A stretch of 64,000 bases of DNA from Monocercomonoides exilis (taxonomy: Eukaryota; Preaxostyla; Oxymonadida; Polymastigidae). How positions within the stretch are numbered: the first letter of the stretch is position 1; the number at the start of each line of letters is the position of its first letter. Shown one piece after another: positions 34,041-47,400 of this stretch. The translations under genes and the position numbers were made by a program. The stretch spans positions 1,366,501-1,430,500 of the forward strand of contig LSRY02000005.1 of the NCBI GenBank assembly GCA_001643675.2. The letters run 5' to 3'. Under the pieces are notes generated by a model. The model made no database searches and had not been told where the DNA came from. It saw only the letters and a list, made by a program, of their open reading frames with translations.

Positions 34041-36289
34041 ATTATCATCTTGGCAACAAAGCAATGTATTGCTGGCTATCAAAGACGCCCTGAAAGAGGA
34101 CACAAACCTCGATGGATCTTCTGAAGAAAATGCAGAGCATTAGTTCGAGATTTTTGAGTGAGCTGATTTGTCTGTGGATTGGTTGTGTGATAACCAAATG
34201 GAAGAATGGAGTTTAAATAAAGTTGAAGAAGAAGAGGAAGCAACAATTGGAGAAAGTGTGGAAGTTCAGATGAAGTTGAATTGAAGCGAAACGGTTAATC
34301 CTCTTCTTTTCTGTCATAGAAAATCATTATTATTTCATTCACCACTCCTCAAATATCTTCTTTTCCATATAACTAATTAAATATCAAACGGAAAGTACCA
34401 TTCGTTGTCAAATGGAAAACTCCTTCTTTCCTTTCTTCAACTTTCTCTATTCATCATGAAACAGTTTTTCTCAAACGAATATTTGCTCAGTCACATTTGT
34501 AACGATTATCCAGTTAAACCACTCCCTCTTCTCCTTCAACATTACAATCACATTCAACAAGAATAACTTTCTCTTCTTCTTCTCCAACTTCTTCATTAAC
34601 TACTTCCACATTTATTTCATCTCCTTCATCTCCTTCATTTTCGACTTCTTCTTTTGTGAAGATTAATTCTCATTTAAAATATCCAAAATATATCTCTCCT
34701 TCTCTTTCCTCTTCTTCTCATTTGTTTTAGTCTTTTTCTTCTTCCTCTTCTTCTTTATCTTTTAGAGAATAAGAAGAAAATTATAAAGAAAAAGAAATAT
34801 TAATAGAAAGGAATATATCAAGACACAATTCTTCTCTTTCTTCTCTTTTTCTTTTCTCCCTCTTCTCCCTCTCCTTTCTTTCAACACATTAGAAATTAGT
34901 TCTTTATTCTCTTTTCTTTCTCAACTTGCACATTCTAAATACTTTCTCATTTCGCTCATATGCTGAATCTTCACTCTTCTGCGTCTTGTTGAAGCTTCGC
35001 GGAATTTTTGTTTCTTTTCTTTTACTTCCTCCAACGCTAAATGAGTTTAAATTATCGTTGAATTAACTTCATCCAGTTATCTTCTCTTCTCTCTGCTCTT
35101 ATTTTGCTTATATTCCATTGTTTTCGTATCAGCTTCATCTCTCTTTTCCTTTTTCTTATCTCTCATAAATATGTCTTCCACATTAAACTCATCTTTATCA
35201 TCATTATTATTTCTTTAATGATATCTTCTCCTTCCCTTCCTCCACTTCCTCTTTTTTCTTTTCAATCTCATCGTCCTATCAGATTGTTAAATTAGCTGAA
35301 TTTTGTGTTGTGTGTCAGAAGAATGACTTCTCACACCTGGAATAATAATATTCGCGAACATTTTTGCAATACAGGGGTCATCAGCAGAAAGTTGTTGTGC
35401 TGCTGATGCAGAAATCGATGATTGATCTGGTGATGGGGTTGCTAAAGGAGAACATCGAGATGAAGATATTTGGCTCATTGCTATGGTGAAAGTGCTGGAC
35501 AACTAGGAGACAACGACCTGGGGCTTCAGCTGTGCTCGCTGGACTGGCTGGTGAGGAAAATGCGAATAAATTCGCTGTTCAGGCCAAGAGAAAGAGAGTC
35601 ATTTTATATGTTAATTCCAAGTTGTGTGCTATTTGTGATGGTAATTTCGTTGTTGGATAATGTGTTGCTGAAGGAGTTTTGTTGAAGCTCGAAGTGCCTC
35701 TGCTTATTGAACATGCCTCAAGTGTCGCTGAAGAGCGAAAGCGGAAAACTGATAAGCTTTCAAGAGACAATGGAACCCCGCTCTGGGAAATGGTTTCTTT
35801 GGCTGTTCCACTTGCTGTGCTGCTGTTTCACTCGGATATGTTACCGCAGAGCTGATTCAGCGAGATGAAGGTGAAGAAAATGTGAATCATGCTTTGGAAG
35901 CTTTCTGGCTGATTTGTGACAGAAGAAGCAGAAGAAGAAGGAAATATGTACCACATGGGATCCGCCGAGGAGGCAGTAGAAGGAAGAGCGGGCAAATACG
36001 AAGGAAAAGCGACAGCTGGTGAGGATGCAGTTGTTGAAAATAGCGACAATAGCAATGAGAAAGATGTGGCGAAGTGAACAGGGACAAGATTTTCAGAGGT
36101 TCAATCGACTAGCACGTCAGCAAGAGAGATATGGGTGTCGAAGAAAAAGGAGGCGAAGATTCAGAAGGCGTTGTCGATGGTGCGGTAGAAATGGAGTACG
36201 ACTGCGAAGAGTGAAGCGCAGGAGGCAAGCGGGGAGCATCACGGCTGGCAAAGGAGACGATGTCTTGGTCGACGAATATCTGCTGGGTG

Positions 36290-37190
36290 CGTTAGAAGGT
36301 GATGAAGGGGAGAAGTTCGATATCTGCATCGAAATCCAAATCAAGATCGGTATGGGAGGAGTTGGAACTACAGTTTGAGGAGTTTGTGACGAGGGAGGGC
36401 TGTGTGAAGTTGATGGAAAGGAGGGACTCGTTGATCTGGGCAGGGATGGAGGAGCACAGAAAAAAAACATCCTTGCCCATAAAGGCAGCGTTCAAGGCGA
36501 AGTGGATGTTGAGGATGAAGAGAGAGGCAGAGGAGTTTGCATGCTTGGCATCGTTGACAAACAGCCCACAAACTCTTTCTGTTGTTTGGGAGCAGTTGTC
36601 CAGGTGGAGGATGCATGCTCACATCAACAGCAGCAATTTCTTGAAAAATAGAATAAATGATCGATATCCAGAGAGCAGTCCAGTACCCATATGCGCTGAA
36701 GTCCAAATCTGTTTCTCAGTCAACAAACACATTGCTGGTCATGTTGGTCCAGAAATATTCTACAGCAGGAAGGAATCTTGGAGCAGGATTTCTCCAGTTC
36801 GAATCCGTTGAGCTCGTCAAGGGAGCTCAGATTGGTGCTGGTTATGGTCCAGTTGAAATAATCGGTATCCACCTCAACCAACAGAATGCTATCCGACACA
36901 AACACCTTTTTTCTTTTCCACTCATCACATCCGGCAAACACAACCTCTTCAAGTGTAAACTGCTTGGCAGTATCTGCTGCTCCAAAGAGCACATCGCAAC
37001 CCAGTCCAGAACTTTGTTCCTGCCTCCATTTGTAGAAGCAGTTACTTCTTTGAAGGACGAATCATAAATCAGAAGGACAGCCTCTGTAGCCAGTTCAGCT
37101 GTAACATTACCTCCTCTGGCCTTCGTTTGGTCCCTCATTTCCTGACCTGCCTCGCCTCTTCTAACCCCTGTCATATTCACCTGCACGCCA
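36290..37190 (-). pseudogene. Second decayed beta-helix-type fragment inside element A
   Basis: Minus-strand pieces in different frames have the composition and phrases of the giant surface proteins: GGNVTAELATEAVLLIYDSS, SFKEVTASTNGG and ALNAAFMGKDVFFLCSS (compare ENNKAAIGKNMFISVADL in intact copy 2). The frame breaks repeatedly by shifts and stops. More Ser/Pro-rich debris continues to about 35300 but cannot be aligned by eye. Orientation is opposite to the fragment at 33866. Confidence 0.5.
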
Positions 37191-38372
37191 TCTCAGCTCC
37201 ACTTCTGCATGCGCTAAGAAATCAATTTTCTTCATTGAACAACTTTGCTGCCTTCACGATGTATTTATATAAACAAACAGCATGCCATTTTTTATTGCAT
37301 TTCGTAGTCGCTCAGCATCAAACTTTCAGATCCGAGTATTTTCAGCTTGAAACTCAACCTCTCCTCATCTCCAAGTTGCAAGCTGCGACTTGTGTTGCAC
37401 TATTAGCTTGGCTGTGTTGTTTTTGAAGCTGAGCAAGCAATTCGATGAACCAAAAGCTGTCTAACTTTGGGCTCAAAGATAAGTCAGAAAATTATTAATC
37501 ATCAGTTGATACAGTGTTGTCTGTGAATTTGGAAGATGGATAATTTTTTCAAAAAGGCAAGTGCAGAAAAGCAGTGGATGACGTTGTCAGTCAGACAATA
37601 GATGGTTAAACCAAAAAGGAGGAAGTGGAAGAAGTATCGTTGAAGAAGAAGCTTGAGGAAAATGAGAAGGAAGATGTATGGATGCCTGTGAGGAAATCAT
37701 AAATATGCTTAGGAAGAATAAGATTTATATGAAACTGAACTTCTTGAATTGCATTGCCTTTTCCTTTGCATTTTTAAAACATAATTTTTCAATAACATTT
37801 TTTGATCAGTTTATTTGGAAAAACACTTTTGGAAATTTATATCATTTAGAAAAACAAACATTACAAATTGTATTTTTATAAATGTTGTGCATTACAACAC
37901 ATTTATAATTCGAATTCTTTTGAAAATATGATATATTCAGCAAATTATTATGAAATTATTGAAACAAATTTCATATTTTCTTTTCAGAAACGTTGTTACA
38001 CATATTTTTTCGAAGAAGAAAAATGATTATGTTTTTGTGATAATTGTTAATTTATTTTTTTAAACTGGCAAACTTATGTTTTGTCTGTATGTTAAAGTTT
38101 TGAAATTTTTAGGATAACATTTTCTATTTTTTGAAAATATGAAATAAAAACGATTGGCAACAAATTTTATTCAATATGTATGTGATAATAATAATATTTC
38201 AATCAAGATATTAACATAATCATTTCTTTCATTTCACTTATCAATCCCACCCTTAATGAAAAAATTTTTTGATCAAACGTCGGAAATTTTTATGATATCA
38301 AAAAAAATCACCCATATTATGTTTGGATAAAATTATGAAAGATTTTTGAAAAAATATTTTTTAAATTTGATA

Positions 38373-38618
38373 TATGGGTGATTCTTTTTGAAAAGTCGCA
38401 AATGTTTTATATTCAAATAAATTAAAATTTTCTTATTTTTTTATAATTTTAATTCACTCATTCAAAACTTTTCCAATATGAAATTTATTTCTTGATAATG
38501 CTATTTCAAACATTCTTAAGAAGATTTGTGAGTGGAAACAGAATAATGAGCAAAATCTGAATTTTTTGTTTAATTGGAAAATAAAACATTTGCGACTTTT
38601 CAAAAAGAATAACACATA
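38373..38618. mobile_element. MITE-like element, family 1, best-preserved copy
   Basis: Near-perfect terminal inverted repeats of about 39 bp: the left begins TATGGGTGATTCTTTTTGAA, and the right read inverted is TATGTGTTATTCTTTTTGAA, both continuing AAGTCGCAAATGTTTTAT. TA flanks both ends. About 246 bp, no coding capacity. It sits in the short gap between large elements A and B. Confidence 0.9.
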
Positions 38619-38686
38619 TATATTTTTTCTTGTTGATTTCTTATTAAAGAAAGCAACGATAAAAGCATGAGGCAAATAACTGACCG

Positions 38687-38895
38687 TATGGCTGATCCTT
38701 TTTGAAATCATGCTTTCGTTCGAGTTTTGATCAGAATTTTAATCTCAATGGGATTTTGAAGAAAATGAACAACAACAGTTTCTTCATTCAGCACATGATG
38801 ATGCTTTAAAAAAAATATTTTTTCAAAATCCCATTGAGATTAATAATTTGAACAAAACTCGAACGAAAGTTTGATTTCAAAAAGGATCAGCCATA
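38687..38895. mobile_element. MITE-like element, family 2, best-preserved copy
   Basis: The left terminus TATGGCTGATCCTTTTTGAA and the right terminus TTCAAAAAGGATCAGCCATA are perfect inverted repeats. The match extends inward through CGTTCGAGTTTTGATCA on the left and AAAACTCGAACGAAAG on the right, and again through ATCTCAATGGGATTTTGAA. TA flanks both ends. About 209 bp, almost wholly foldable into a hairpin, no coding capacity. Confidence 0.92.
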
Positions 38896-39129
38896 TATCA
38901 TTTTATTCTAAAGTCGATATGGAAAACAAGAAAATCTGTCCAGTTCAAATAAAAAATGCTTATCATTGAATTTCAATCTCAAACATCTTTTAATTTTGTG
39001 CTCAAGCAATTGACAATATTCAATTAATATTTTTTTCCACGAAAATATTGAGTTTGTTAATTTCTGTATGAATATATCAAAGTGATAAATAACTGAAATT
39101 TGAAAACAAAACAAAACAAATAAATGTGA

Positions 39130-42100
39130 CATGGGTGATTTTTTTTGACATCATTAAAAAAGATCAAAAATTGAAAAGAAAAAATCAATAGTGGTATATA
39201 TTGATCAAAAAGTTAAATTGAATTTTTGTTAGTATTTTGCTTTTATTGCTATCATATATATTTGTAAAATTCATAAGAACAAAAAAACATACCTTTTTTA
39301 TGTTTTAAGTGAAAAAGAAAATTTTGATCATGTTTAATAAAAATAAACCAAAAACAAATACTGAAACTTCTAAAAGGAAAATAGTCATATCATAATTGGA
39401 AAAACAAAACTTATAAAGAAAATTTATATTTATTGAACAATGTTGATGGATTTTTATGTACAAAATAAACTTTCTTCAAATAACATGCATTGAGTTTTGT
39501 TTTCATTGAGGTAAAACTTCATCACCAACTTCCTGCTACAGCTGAGCAGTTCAACGACTTATTATAACAACGAAAGGAATGGAGGCGAAACAATAATGGA
39601 TGATCACAATAGAGTCAATCTCACTTTTCTCTCCTTTTTATTTTTATGAACAAATTTCTAACTTTCTTCTTCATCTGCTGCCCATTTTTCTTGCTTTTCT
39701 GCTCCACTTCATTAATATCCCCCATTTGAAAATGTTGCCCTTGTTGTTTTCTTTTATATATATTGTTTTCCTAATAAAAGTTTCATAACACTTCTTAATC
39801 ACTTTAACGAAAAAAGAACTTGTTAATTTTTTTCAGCGAATTTACCTCGTTCATTTTCTTTTTATCTTCTCCTCTCAATCAGCTCCCTCTTCCTCAACCA
39901 CACATTCATCACCAGTTTCAATTTTAACAACCTCAGCATATTCCACCTCACCTCTCTCGCAAGTCCTTTCTTCCTTAACTCCTTTCACAACTCCAACAGT
40001 TCCATGAGCAGCGTAAATTTGGCACACAGAAACTAGCAAACATCGGAAGGCGAACACTTTCCTTGACGTGAAGATCATCCGGTTCCGCGTGATTGAAGAG
40101 GTGACCGAAGGAAAAAGAAGAAGATGAGGAAGAGGAAGAAACAATAGCAGCAGAAATATCATGAGATAATGCAATATATCAAGAAGAGAGGAGAATGTAG
40201 TTAACAGAAGGGTTCAAGCAAGCACTGGACGAGACCGAATCAATAGCCCATTCAGAAAATGACTCAGAAACAGAAGAAGAAGTTGAAGAAGAAGATGAAT
40301 GAGAAGACGAATGATAATTGGCTGCTATTGTGGCTGAGGAGTTGGTGTGTGTGATAGAACAAGCAGATACAGCTGTGCTCGCATCTGACAAAACATCCAA
40401 TTCTTTGGAAGAGATTGAGTGATGTTTCTTGGAAGAAAAAGTTAAATTCTCTGATTTTTGGCAAATTTATTTTTCTTATTCTTGTTATTCTTCTTCTTCT
40501 TCTTTTCTTCTTCTTTCTTCTTCTTTTTTCACTTTTTTCACTTTTTTCTCTTTCTTCTCTATCTTCTCTTTCTTCTCTTTCTTCTCTTTCTTCTTTTTCT
40601 TTTTCTTCTTTCATTTCAATTAGTTTCTTCGTTTTCTGCTAAAAAAGAGAATGTCTATTGAAATGAGTGTGTTTTCAATGAGGATTGATGAGAAAGTTGT
40701 TTGATGATTGACGGCTGTGTGATCTATGAATAATCAGCCTTTGAATATGAAGAAGAAGATGGAGGAGAAGAAGAATGAAGAGAAGAAGAATGAAGAGAAG
40801 AAGAGAGAGAGAAAGAAGGAGAAGGAGAGGAAGAGTGAGAGGAAGAATGAGTTTGTGAAAGAGAACGGGGAAATGAATGGAAAGAAGGAGAAGGAGGAAA
40901 AGAAGAGGAAAAGGAGAGGAAGAAGACATGTTCGATAAAAAGGCAGTGCTTGGGCTGGATATGTCGAAGGACTTCTGTGTGAGTGAAGAAGAGTCTGTGG
41001 CAGGAGATGAAGGAGTGAGTGGCTTTGGAGGAGTGCCAACAAGAACAGAAGGGGCAGACAATTGTGTGTGTGGCAAGGGAGAAAAAGGAGGAGAAGCAAA
41101 TGTTGAGGAGGCTGTGATGTTTTGAGTGTGCAGCTGGGCAGATGAGAGTGTGCTGCCGAACGAGTAAAATGTTTGCTGCTGTTCATCATCATTTTCATCA
41201 CCTCCTCCTCCTCCTTCTCTTCCCCTTCCCCTTCCCCTTCCCCTTCCTTTCTGTTGCTGCCTGCACCAGCCTTGTGTCGAAAGTGTCAATTTGCGATGTT
41301 CAAAACTCGTCTTTCTTCTTCTTCTTCGTCTTCGCCTTTGGCTCTTCCTGCTGTCTCCCTTTCCTCTGCTCGGAACTCAATTTGCCACTGTTCTCCGCTC
41401 TCATTGCCTCTTTCATTTGATAGCGCACTCCTCGCTCTTCGCTTCTTGGCGGTGTCATAAAGTGAGTGGATTATTGCGATGTGCTGGCAGCCCCTTCCCC
41501 TTCCTACCCCCATTTCTCTTCTCATTTCCGTTCACCTCATTCACTGGAGCTTGTGTACTGAAGAAGAACGAGCTCCTTTAGCAGAGTAAGATGAACCGCT
41601 GTTGAATAGGAAATCCGTTCAAATGCACAACCTGAAATCCAATAGAACACATCGACAGTGATGATGATGAAGAGTATAAAGAAAAAGGAGGAGGATAGGA
41701 AGAAGAAGAAGAAGAAGAAGAAGAAGAAGAAGAAGAAGCAATATTTGACTGAAGAAGATTCTGTGTGTTTTTGGCTATGCTGTTCATATCATGTGTGCTA
41801 GTCGCTGAATAAGCATGTGAATCGTGAGGAAGCGAATTTTGTGTTCGTAAACCGAAAAATGAGGAAGATGATCGATTGAATGAAGGAGGATTATCGGAAG
41901 AAGACGAAGACGAAGACGAAGTTCAAGTGAAAAAATGTGAATATTTGTGGTGATAGAGAAATGCGCAACCACTCAAATAACATTTCTGAAATAAATGATG
42001 AGAACACTTTGCGTGATGTCGTTGATTGGCCAAAACATCTCGCTTGATGTCTAAACTTCAGATTGGTCAGAAAAACTCAACCACAAAATCTATTGCAACA

Positions 42101-43654
42101 GATTTTTGTGAATCAATAATGTTGGTTTTCCACAAATCATTTGTCTTCTTTCTGTGACTTCACCTCCTTTCACCTCAAAAATAGAAAATGATAATATCAC
42201 TCAATTCCATTTTCCTTTCCATTCCCCTCTTCCATTCAACCCCCAAAATCATCAGAAAATATCAATCCCCTCCTTTTCTTCATCTTTCCCTGTCTCTTCC
42301 AAAATATCTTCTCCTTTCATAAAAATTACCCCCTTTTCATATGAATATTTCTCATTTTCCTTCTTCTTTCCCGCTTTTATCCTCTTTTCTTTCTTTTCAA
42401 ATTCCATTTCTCCAATCAACAATAAGCCCTCTTTCATCATCTCCAACCACTTCTCTACATATTTTCTACATTTTCCTCTACAAATTTCCACCTGCTCTTC
42501 TCCACCTTTTTGTCTCAGAATTTCTTTCATTCAAAAACCCCTCTTGAAAGATTAACATTTCATAAAATACTCAACATCCACCCCCTGCCACAAATAATCC
42601 TCTTCCATCACTCGTATGCCCCATATCCCTCATGTGCAAGGTGTTGATGAGATAAACCTCAAATACTGTTTTGTATTGTTGAGAATATTATTAAAGGAGA
42701 TTATCATGACAAAAACAAAAAAAAACACCTCTGGACAGCCACCACAATGTGGTTGGATTGAGAAGACCCTCCAGTGAGATATATGAAATATTTTGTGGGT
42801 ATGCATTCCGTGCTGCAATTTGACCATTCTGAGGCTGAAATGAAGAGATTGATTTATTTTTGAAATGATGATGGCTGTGGAAATGAGTGTGTTTGGAGAA
42901 AAACAGTCGAAGAGCAGTTTGGTCTTTATTTATTTTTCTATATATGAATATTTATCTGTTGACTGTTTTTGTGTTGTTTTCAGTGCAGAAGGTGGAAATG
43001 AATGAAAATGAATGAAAGCGGAATATCTCGTTGTGCAGGGTGAGTATGGAGTTCGGACAGCGAATTAGTGAGGAAAGTGCACAGGATGAAGGGATTTGGA
43101 TGTGAATTGGAGATGATATTTTTGGAATAAGAAGTTTTTTGATGATGAGTGTGGAAATGAGTAAAATACATAAATTTTACATTATTCAGAAGAGAAAGAT
43201 AACGAAACAGTTGAAAGAGAAGCGAATGTGGGTGAATCAACTATGAAAATTATTTATTGTCAAAAATTGATTGATTTTTTCTATTATTTGTTGATTTTAA
43301 CCAATCAATTCTTTTTTCATCAATAACATTTTTCTGCAAATTTTTCAAAAGATATTTATTGAATAATTTATCTAAATTGTTGCATTCATATTTTATTTGC
43401 GGTTAATTAATTGTTTAATTCTGTTTATTAGAGTTTTGTAACTTTTTGGATATGTTTAATGAATTTTTTTCAAATTTTGAAGCAAAAACAATTAGAAACA
43501 AATTAAAATTAATTAATAAATAACAACAACTATATACAAAGCAATATTTTTGAATGATCATCACTTTCATTTATCTTTTTTAACCAACCCTTAATGAAAT
43601 AAATTTTTGATCAAACGTCGGAATTTTTTATGATATCAAAAAAAATCACCCACA
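39130..43654. mobile_element. Large TIR element B (4.5 kb)
   Basis: The left end TGGGTGATTTTTTTTGACAT and the right end, read inverted (TGGGTGATTTTTTTTGATAT), are inverted repeats, here flanked by CA on both sides instead of TA. Both arms align with element A, with the left arm similar for about 450 bp including GTGGTATATATTGATCAAA. The middle is unrelated by eye to A's middle: mostly Ser-, Glu/Lys- and Leu-coding low complexity (40179-41970) and pyrimidine-rich DNA. No transposase is visible. Confidence 0.6.
40179..41972 (-). other. Low-complexity interior of element B, possibly a decayed Ser-rich gene
   Basis: The minus strand shows a series of Ser/Pro/Leu-rich frames in shifting phases, the longest 204 codons (40675-41289) with SSSSPFPLLFLLLLL-type composition and a Gly-Arg repeat. 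The intact giant gene 2 has a similar Ser-rich stretch near its N-terminus, but I see no alignable block. It could be debris of that family or of an unrelated Ser-rich gene such as the phosphatase. Confidence 0.25.
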
Positions 43655-44416
43655 TTACAAATCAAAAATAACTCAACATATATGCATATGTATGTGCAAT
43701 TTATCTTATTTGTTTCTGCGCAAGCACTTTGAAAGCACACATCGCAGCAATACTGGGAAATACAGCGTGAATACAAATTATTATACAAATTGAAATAAGT
43801 GATAATAATTTTCGTATGAATTCACAAATAATTGCAGAATATATGAAGAAAATGGAGGATGAATTCTCACAAAAAAAAAAAAAAAATGTTTCCAATATTT
43901 TGAAAAGAAATAATATTCAAAAAATTAACAGAAGTGATCTGATTAACGCAATTTTCAAAAAACAGAAAACTATTCAAAAAAATTGCATAAACTAAAATCA
44001 CTTGAATACACTGTTTTGGAGTTACAAGAAAGAAAGTTAGAAAATCACATGTTTCATTCAAGAAATCTCCTTGATGTACTTTTTTTCATTGCGTCAGATT
44101 TCAAGATTGGATGTTTGATCATCAGGCCATGAAGCCATATCAGCAAAGAAAAACATATCATGCAATTATTCGAAGCCTCTTCTTCAAAACATCAAAAACC
44201 GTGACTTCGTCCAACTTTCTCTCCAAAAATATCAATCCTCCTTATCAACTTTCACTGTTCTTTCTCTTCTTATTATTTTCTCCATTTTGGTGAAATCTTT
44301 TTGTCTTTAGAATCTTTCTCATTTTCAAATGCTTGCTTGACTTTCTACCTTATTCTGAATCTTTCAATCCCACAAAAGCAATGTTTTTATCCTTTCATAT
44401 TTTCTCTCCCGTTCTC
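43655..44416. other. Intergenic, no gene recognised
   Basis: AT-rich, with a short poly-A run near 43871-43886. Small frames only. It lies between TIR element B and the 3' end of the second giant gene. Confidence 0.55.
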
Positions 44417-47400
44417 TTATATTTTGACACTCACATCCTGTCTTTGCTCCTCGTCTTTCATTTTTGAGGAAACATCATCTGCAAGTGAAATGAGTTCGCT
44501 TCCATCTTCTGTTGAACCATGCCCATCATTCTCGCTTGAGCTTTCCTCAATCCTGATTGCATCAGTCATCGTGATCATCGTAGCACCTGCTGGAAACTTC
44601 TCGAAAAACTCACGTTTCAGATGAGTCAGCATTGGTCTGCTTTCTTCATCATTCAGCATGCATTTCTTCACAATCTCCTTCAAAGAACTTCCTGTGATTA
44701 TGCTCATATCTGGCCTCTCATCATTCGCAATCTTCTGCCCCGCCACCTCTCCCTCATAATCGCCAAACGGGATCTGCAGCGTCAAGCACTCCCACAGCAT
44801 CATCCCAATCGAGAATACCACTGACTCCTTGGTTGCTCCCATCTTCTTGTTCATCAACAGCTCTGGTGCTTTCCATCTCAAAAACTCTTTTCTGGTGTTT
44901 TCATCATCCTCAAACGCAGATGATGGAGGTGGAGAATCGGTGAATCTTTCGCTCATCAATGAAATATTGGACGAAGAAGAAACAATTGTCAATGATGAGA
45001 TCGAGGATGAATCTGAACTATCATCAGAAGAACAGTCTGAGTGCATCGCAATGCAGATCACCATATGTTCGGAGAATAGCACAATGTGAGGACTCAGATT
45101 GGCCAGTGAAGAAAGAGGGTTTTCCATCTCGTCAAATGAATGAAGAGCTCCGTTTGCCACCCAGAACAAGATTTGGGCAGCCGTCTGCTCCCTCTCTTTC
45201 AATGAGCCAATCGCCATCTCTTTCTTCTCGTTCCTCCCATGCAGCAGCATGAACAAAGAATCCCTCAAATCCACAATCAGCTTCTCGTGTGGTGATGAAC
45301 ATGCCATTGCATCCACCAGATTCGACATGGAAGAGGTGGTGGGACACAGACTCTCCCCTCGAACAAATGTTGAATCTGAGTCTGTTGTTGAAGTGGATGA
45401 AATAGAAGGAGATGGCGATCTCTTTCTTGTTTCCTCTTCTTCTTCTTTCTCATCAGCCTTCTCCAGCATCCATTCAGGAATCTTGTCTGAATCTTTTCCC
45501 AATATATATTCAGTTGAACCACTCTCAGATAGAAGATACTCTTCAGATTCTGAATGCACCATCTCCTTTCCATTTATCCTTTTCTTTATCCTCTCTTCAT
45601 TCTTTTTCTCTGCCTCTCTTTCTGCTCTCCTCCACTGCTCTTCCGGTGACATCTCCATTGTCACCATCTCAATCAGTTTCGGATCCTTCTTCACTGTATC
45701 GTTCACAATCTCTTCCAATTCCTCTGTCCTTTCCTTTGCCTTTTTCCATCGAACAACAAATAAAATAAATCCAATGAGGACAATCAAGAACAACACAGCC
45801 AATATAACAACAATTAGAGGCCATATCGATTTTCCTTCTTTTCCTCCTTCAACATTTCTTTCATCTCCTTTTGGCTCAACCTCGCTTCTGTTCTTCAGAA
45901 TGAATGAATTTGTTGATGAAGGATTCTCTGCATCTCCAAACAAAATATGAACGCTCACTTCGATTTCATTTCCACAACTGCTGATGAGATCTTTTGCAAC
46001 ACTTCCTTCAACTTCTTTTTCTGACAAGAATCTATTTTCATCAAAATCATATTTTTCAATCTCTTTCTCTTCTCCTTTCCTCTTCACAATTGAGAAGGTC
46101 AGATTGCATGGAACAAGAAGCAATCCTTTAAATGTCAGCTTCATTCTATTTGCCTCTTCTTTTGCTTCAACACTTTCCAGAACAGGAATGAAAAATGATG
46201 AATCCCTTTCTGAAACAATCCCTTCAAAACTGCACCCATCATTCAACATCCAAAGAGAAGTGTTTGGCAAAACTCCATCTCCTCCTTTCAAACTCCTCAC
46301 ATTCAATGTTCCTGAATCTGAACAGATGATATTTCTTCTCAGCGATGGATATCCTTCAAAAGTTGGATTATTGTTCTCAAATCTTCCATCATTAACAATC
46401 ATTTCACCTCCGCTCATTGTAATTCCTCCTTCCGCTGAATTTGATAATGTTGTATCTTTCATCATCACAGAACTCCTTACAATATTCACAAGAGATCCAT
46501 CCCATCTGCACATCTCTTCTCCCTCATTGAATGTCTGTTCATTTCTTTTATTTGAACTTCCATCAAATATGCAATTATCTATTTCCACATCCACGCAATC
46601 CTCCACTTTCATCAATTTTCCTTTTGTAGTCTGTGAATTGATTCCACCCATTGTGCAATTTGTCAACTGCACTGCCTTTTTCATTGCCAAGCAAGATATC
46701 AATGATTCTTCATTTCCTTCAACTGTGATATTCTCTGTATTGAAATCCTTGATTGTTAATTGACCACATTCATTTATTTCTATCAGAGAAGTTTCTATTG
46801 TCGAATTGCAAATCGTTAATGAATCAATCACTGATGGAAGTGGTGATGAAAGATATAATGCAGATTTATGAAGAATGAGATTATTCACTTTGCATTCCAT
46901 AAGTTGTAATTCTCCTTTTGCCATGTTGAAAATGTGAAATGGAATGTTTGCAAATACAACATTTTCTCCTTCAGTCAATTGTTTTGTTGTGAAAGAGCAA
47001 TTCATTATTTCAAGAATCTCTCCTTCTGGTGATATCAGTGATTCATGTGAAGAAATGAAATTTGAATCAAACACAAAATTCACCCTCACCAATGAGACTG
47101 TCCCTGTTGTTGTCACCAATACACTTCTTGTTTTTCCAATATTTGACTTCACTTCAACTTCACAATTTTCTCTGTTCCTTGAACTCAGGCTCATTTCCTC
47201 CAGATTTATCTCTTCACCAATCACGCTCTCTGCAACAACAATCATTACACTCATAAAATCTGAAGTCAGATGCATCAGCCCATAATCAATTGAATAACAT
47301 GGAAGTGTGTTTGTTCCACATTGCCTCTCATCCGACCCACTCACACTGCTCACAATGATTGTGTCACTCTGATGGATCGTCACAAAATCAATCAGATCTG

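Larger units (their letters stand above)
33093..38316. mobile_element. Large TIR element A (5.2 kb) carrying gene debris
   Basis: The left end TATGGGTGATTATTTTTGAC and the right end, read inverted (TATGGGTGATTTTTTTTGAT), match for about 29 bp, and TA flanks both ends. The first 450 bp and last 500 bp are each homologous to the corresponding arms of element B at 39130-43654 (shared TTCATCACCAA, GAGCAGTTCAAC-type motif, TTGATCAAACGTCGG). The interior differs between A and B. A contains decayed pieces of the giant beta-helix surface-protein family on both strands. No transposase frame is visible, so it appears non-autonomous. The TA duplication and the short TIR suggest Tc1/mariner-like mobilisation; this is an inference. 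Confidence 0.65.

Noticed and set aside
36019-36811. Arg-rich and mixed plus-strand frames in element A
   Set aside because: They lie opposite the decayed beta-helix fragment, and their composition is that of its antisense.
42154-42555. 133-codon plus-strand frame in element B
   Set aside because: Pyrimidine-rich low complexity (Ser, Phe, Pro), no homology and no splice support.
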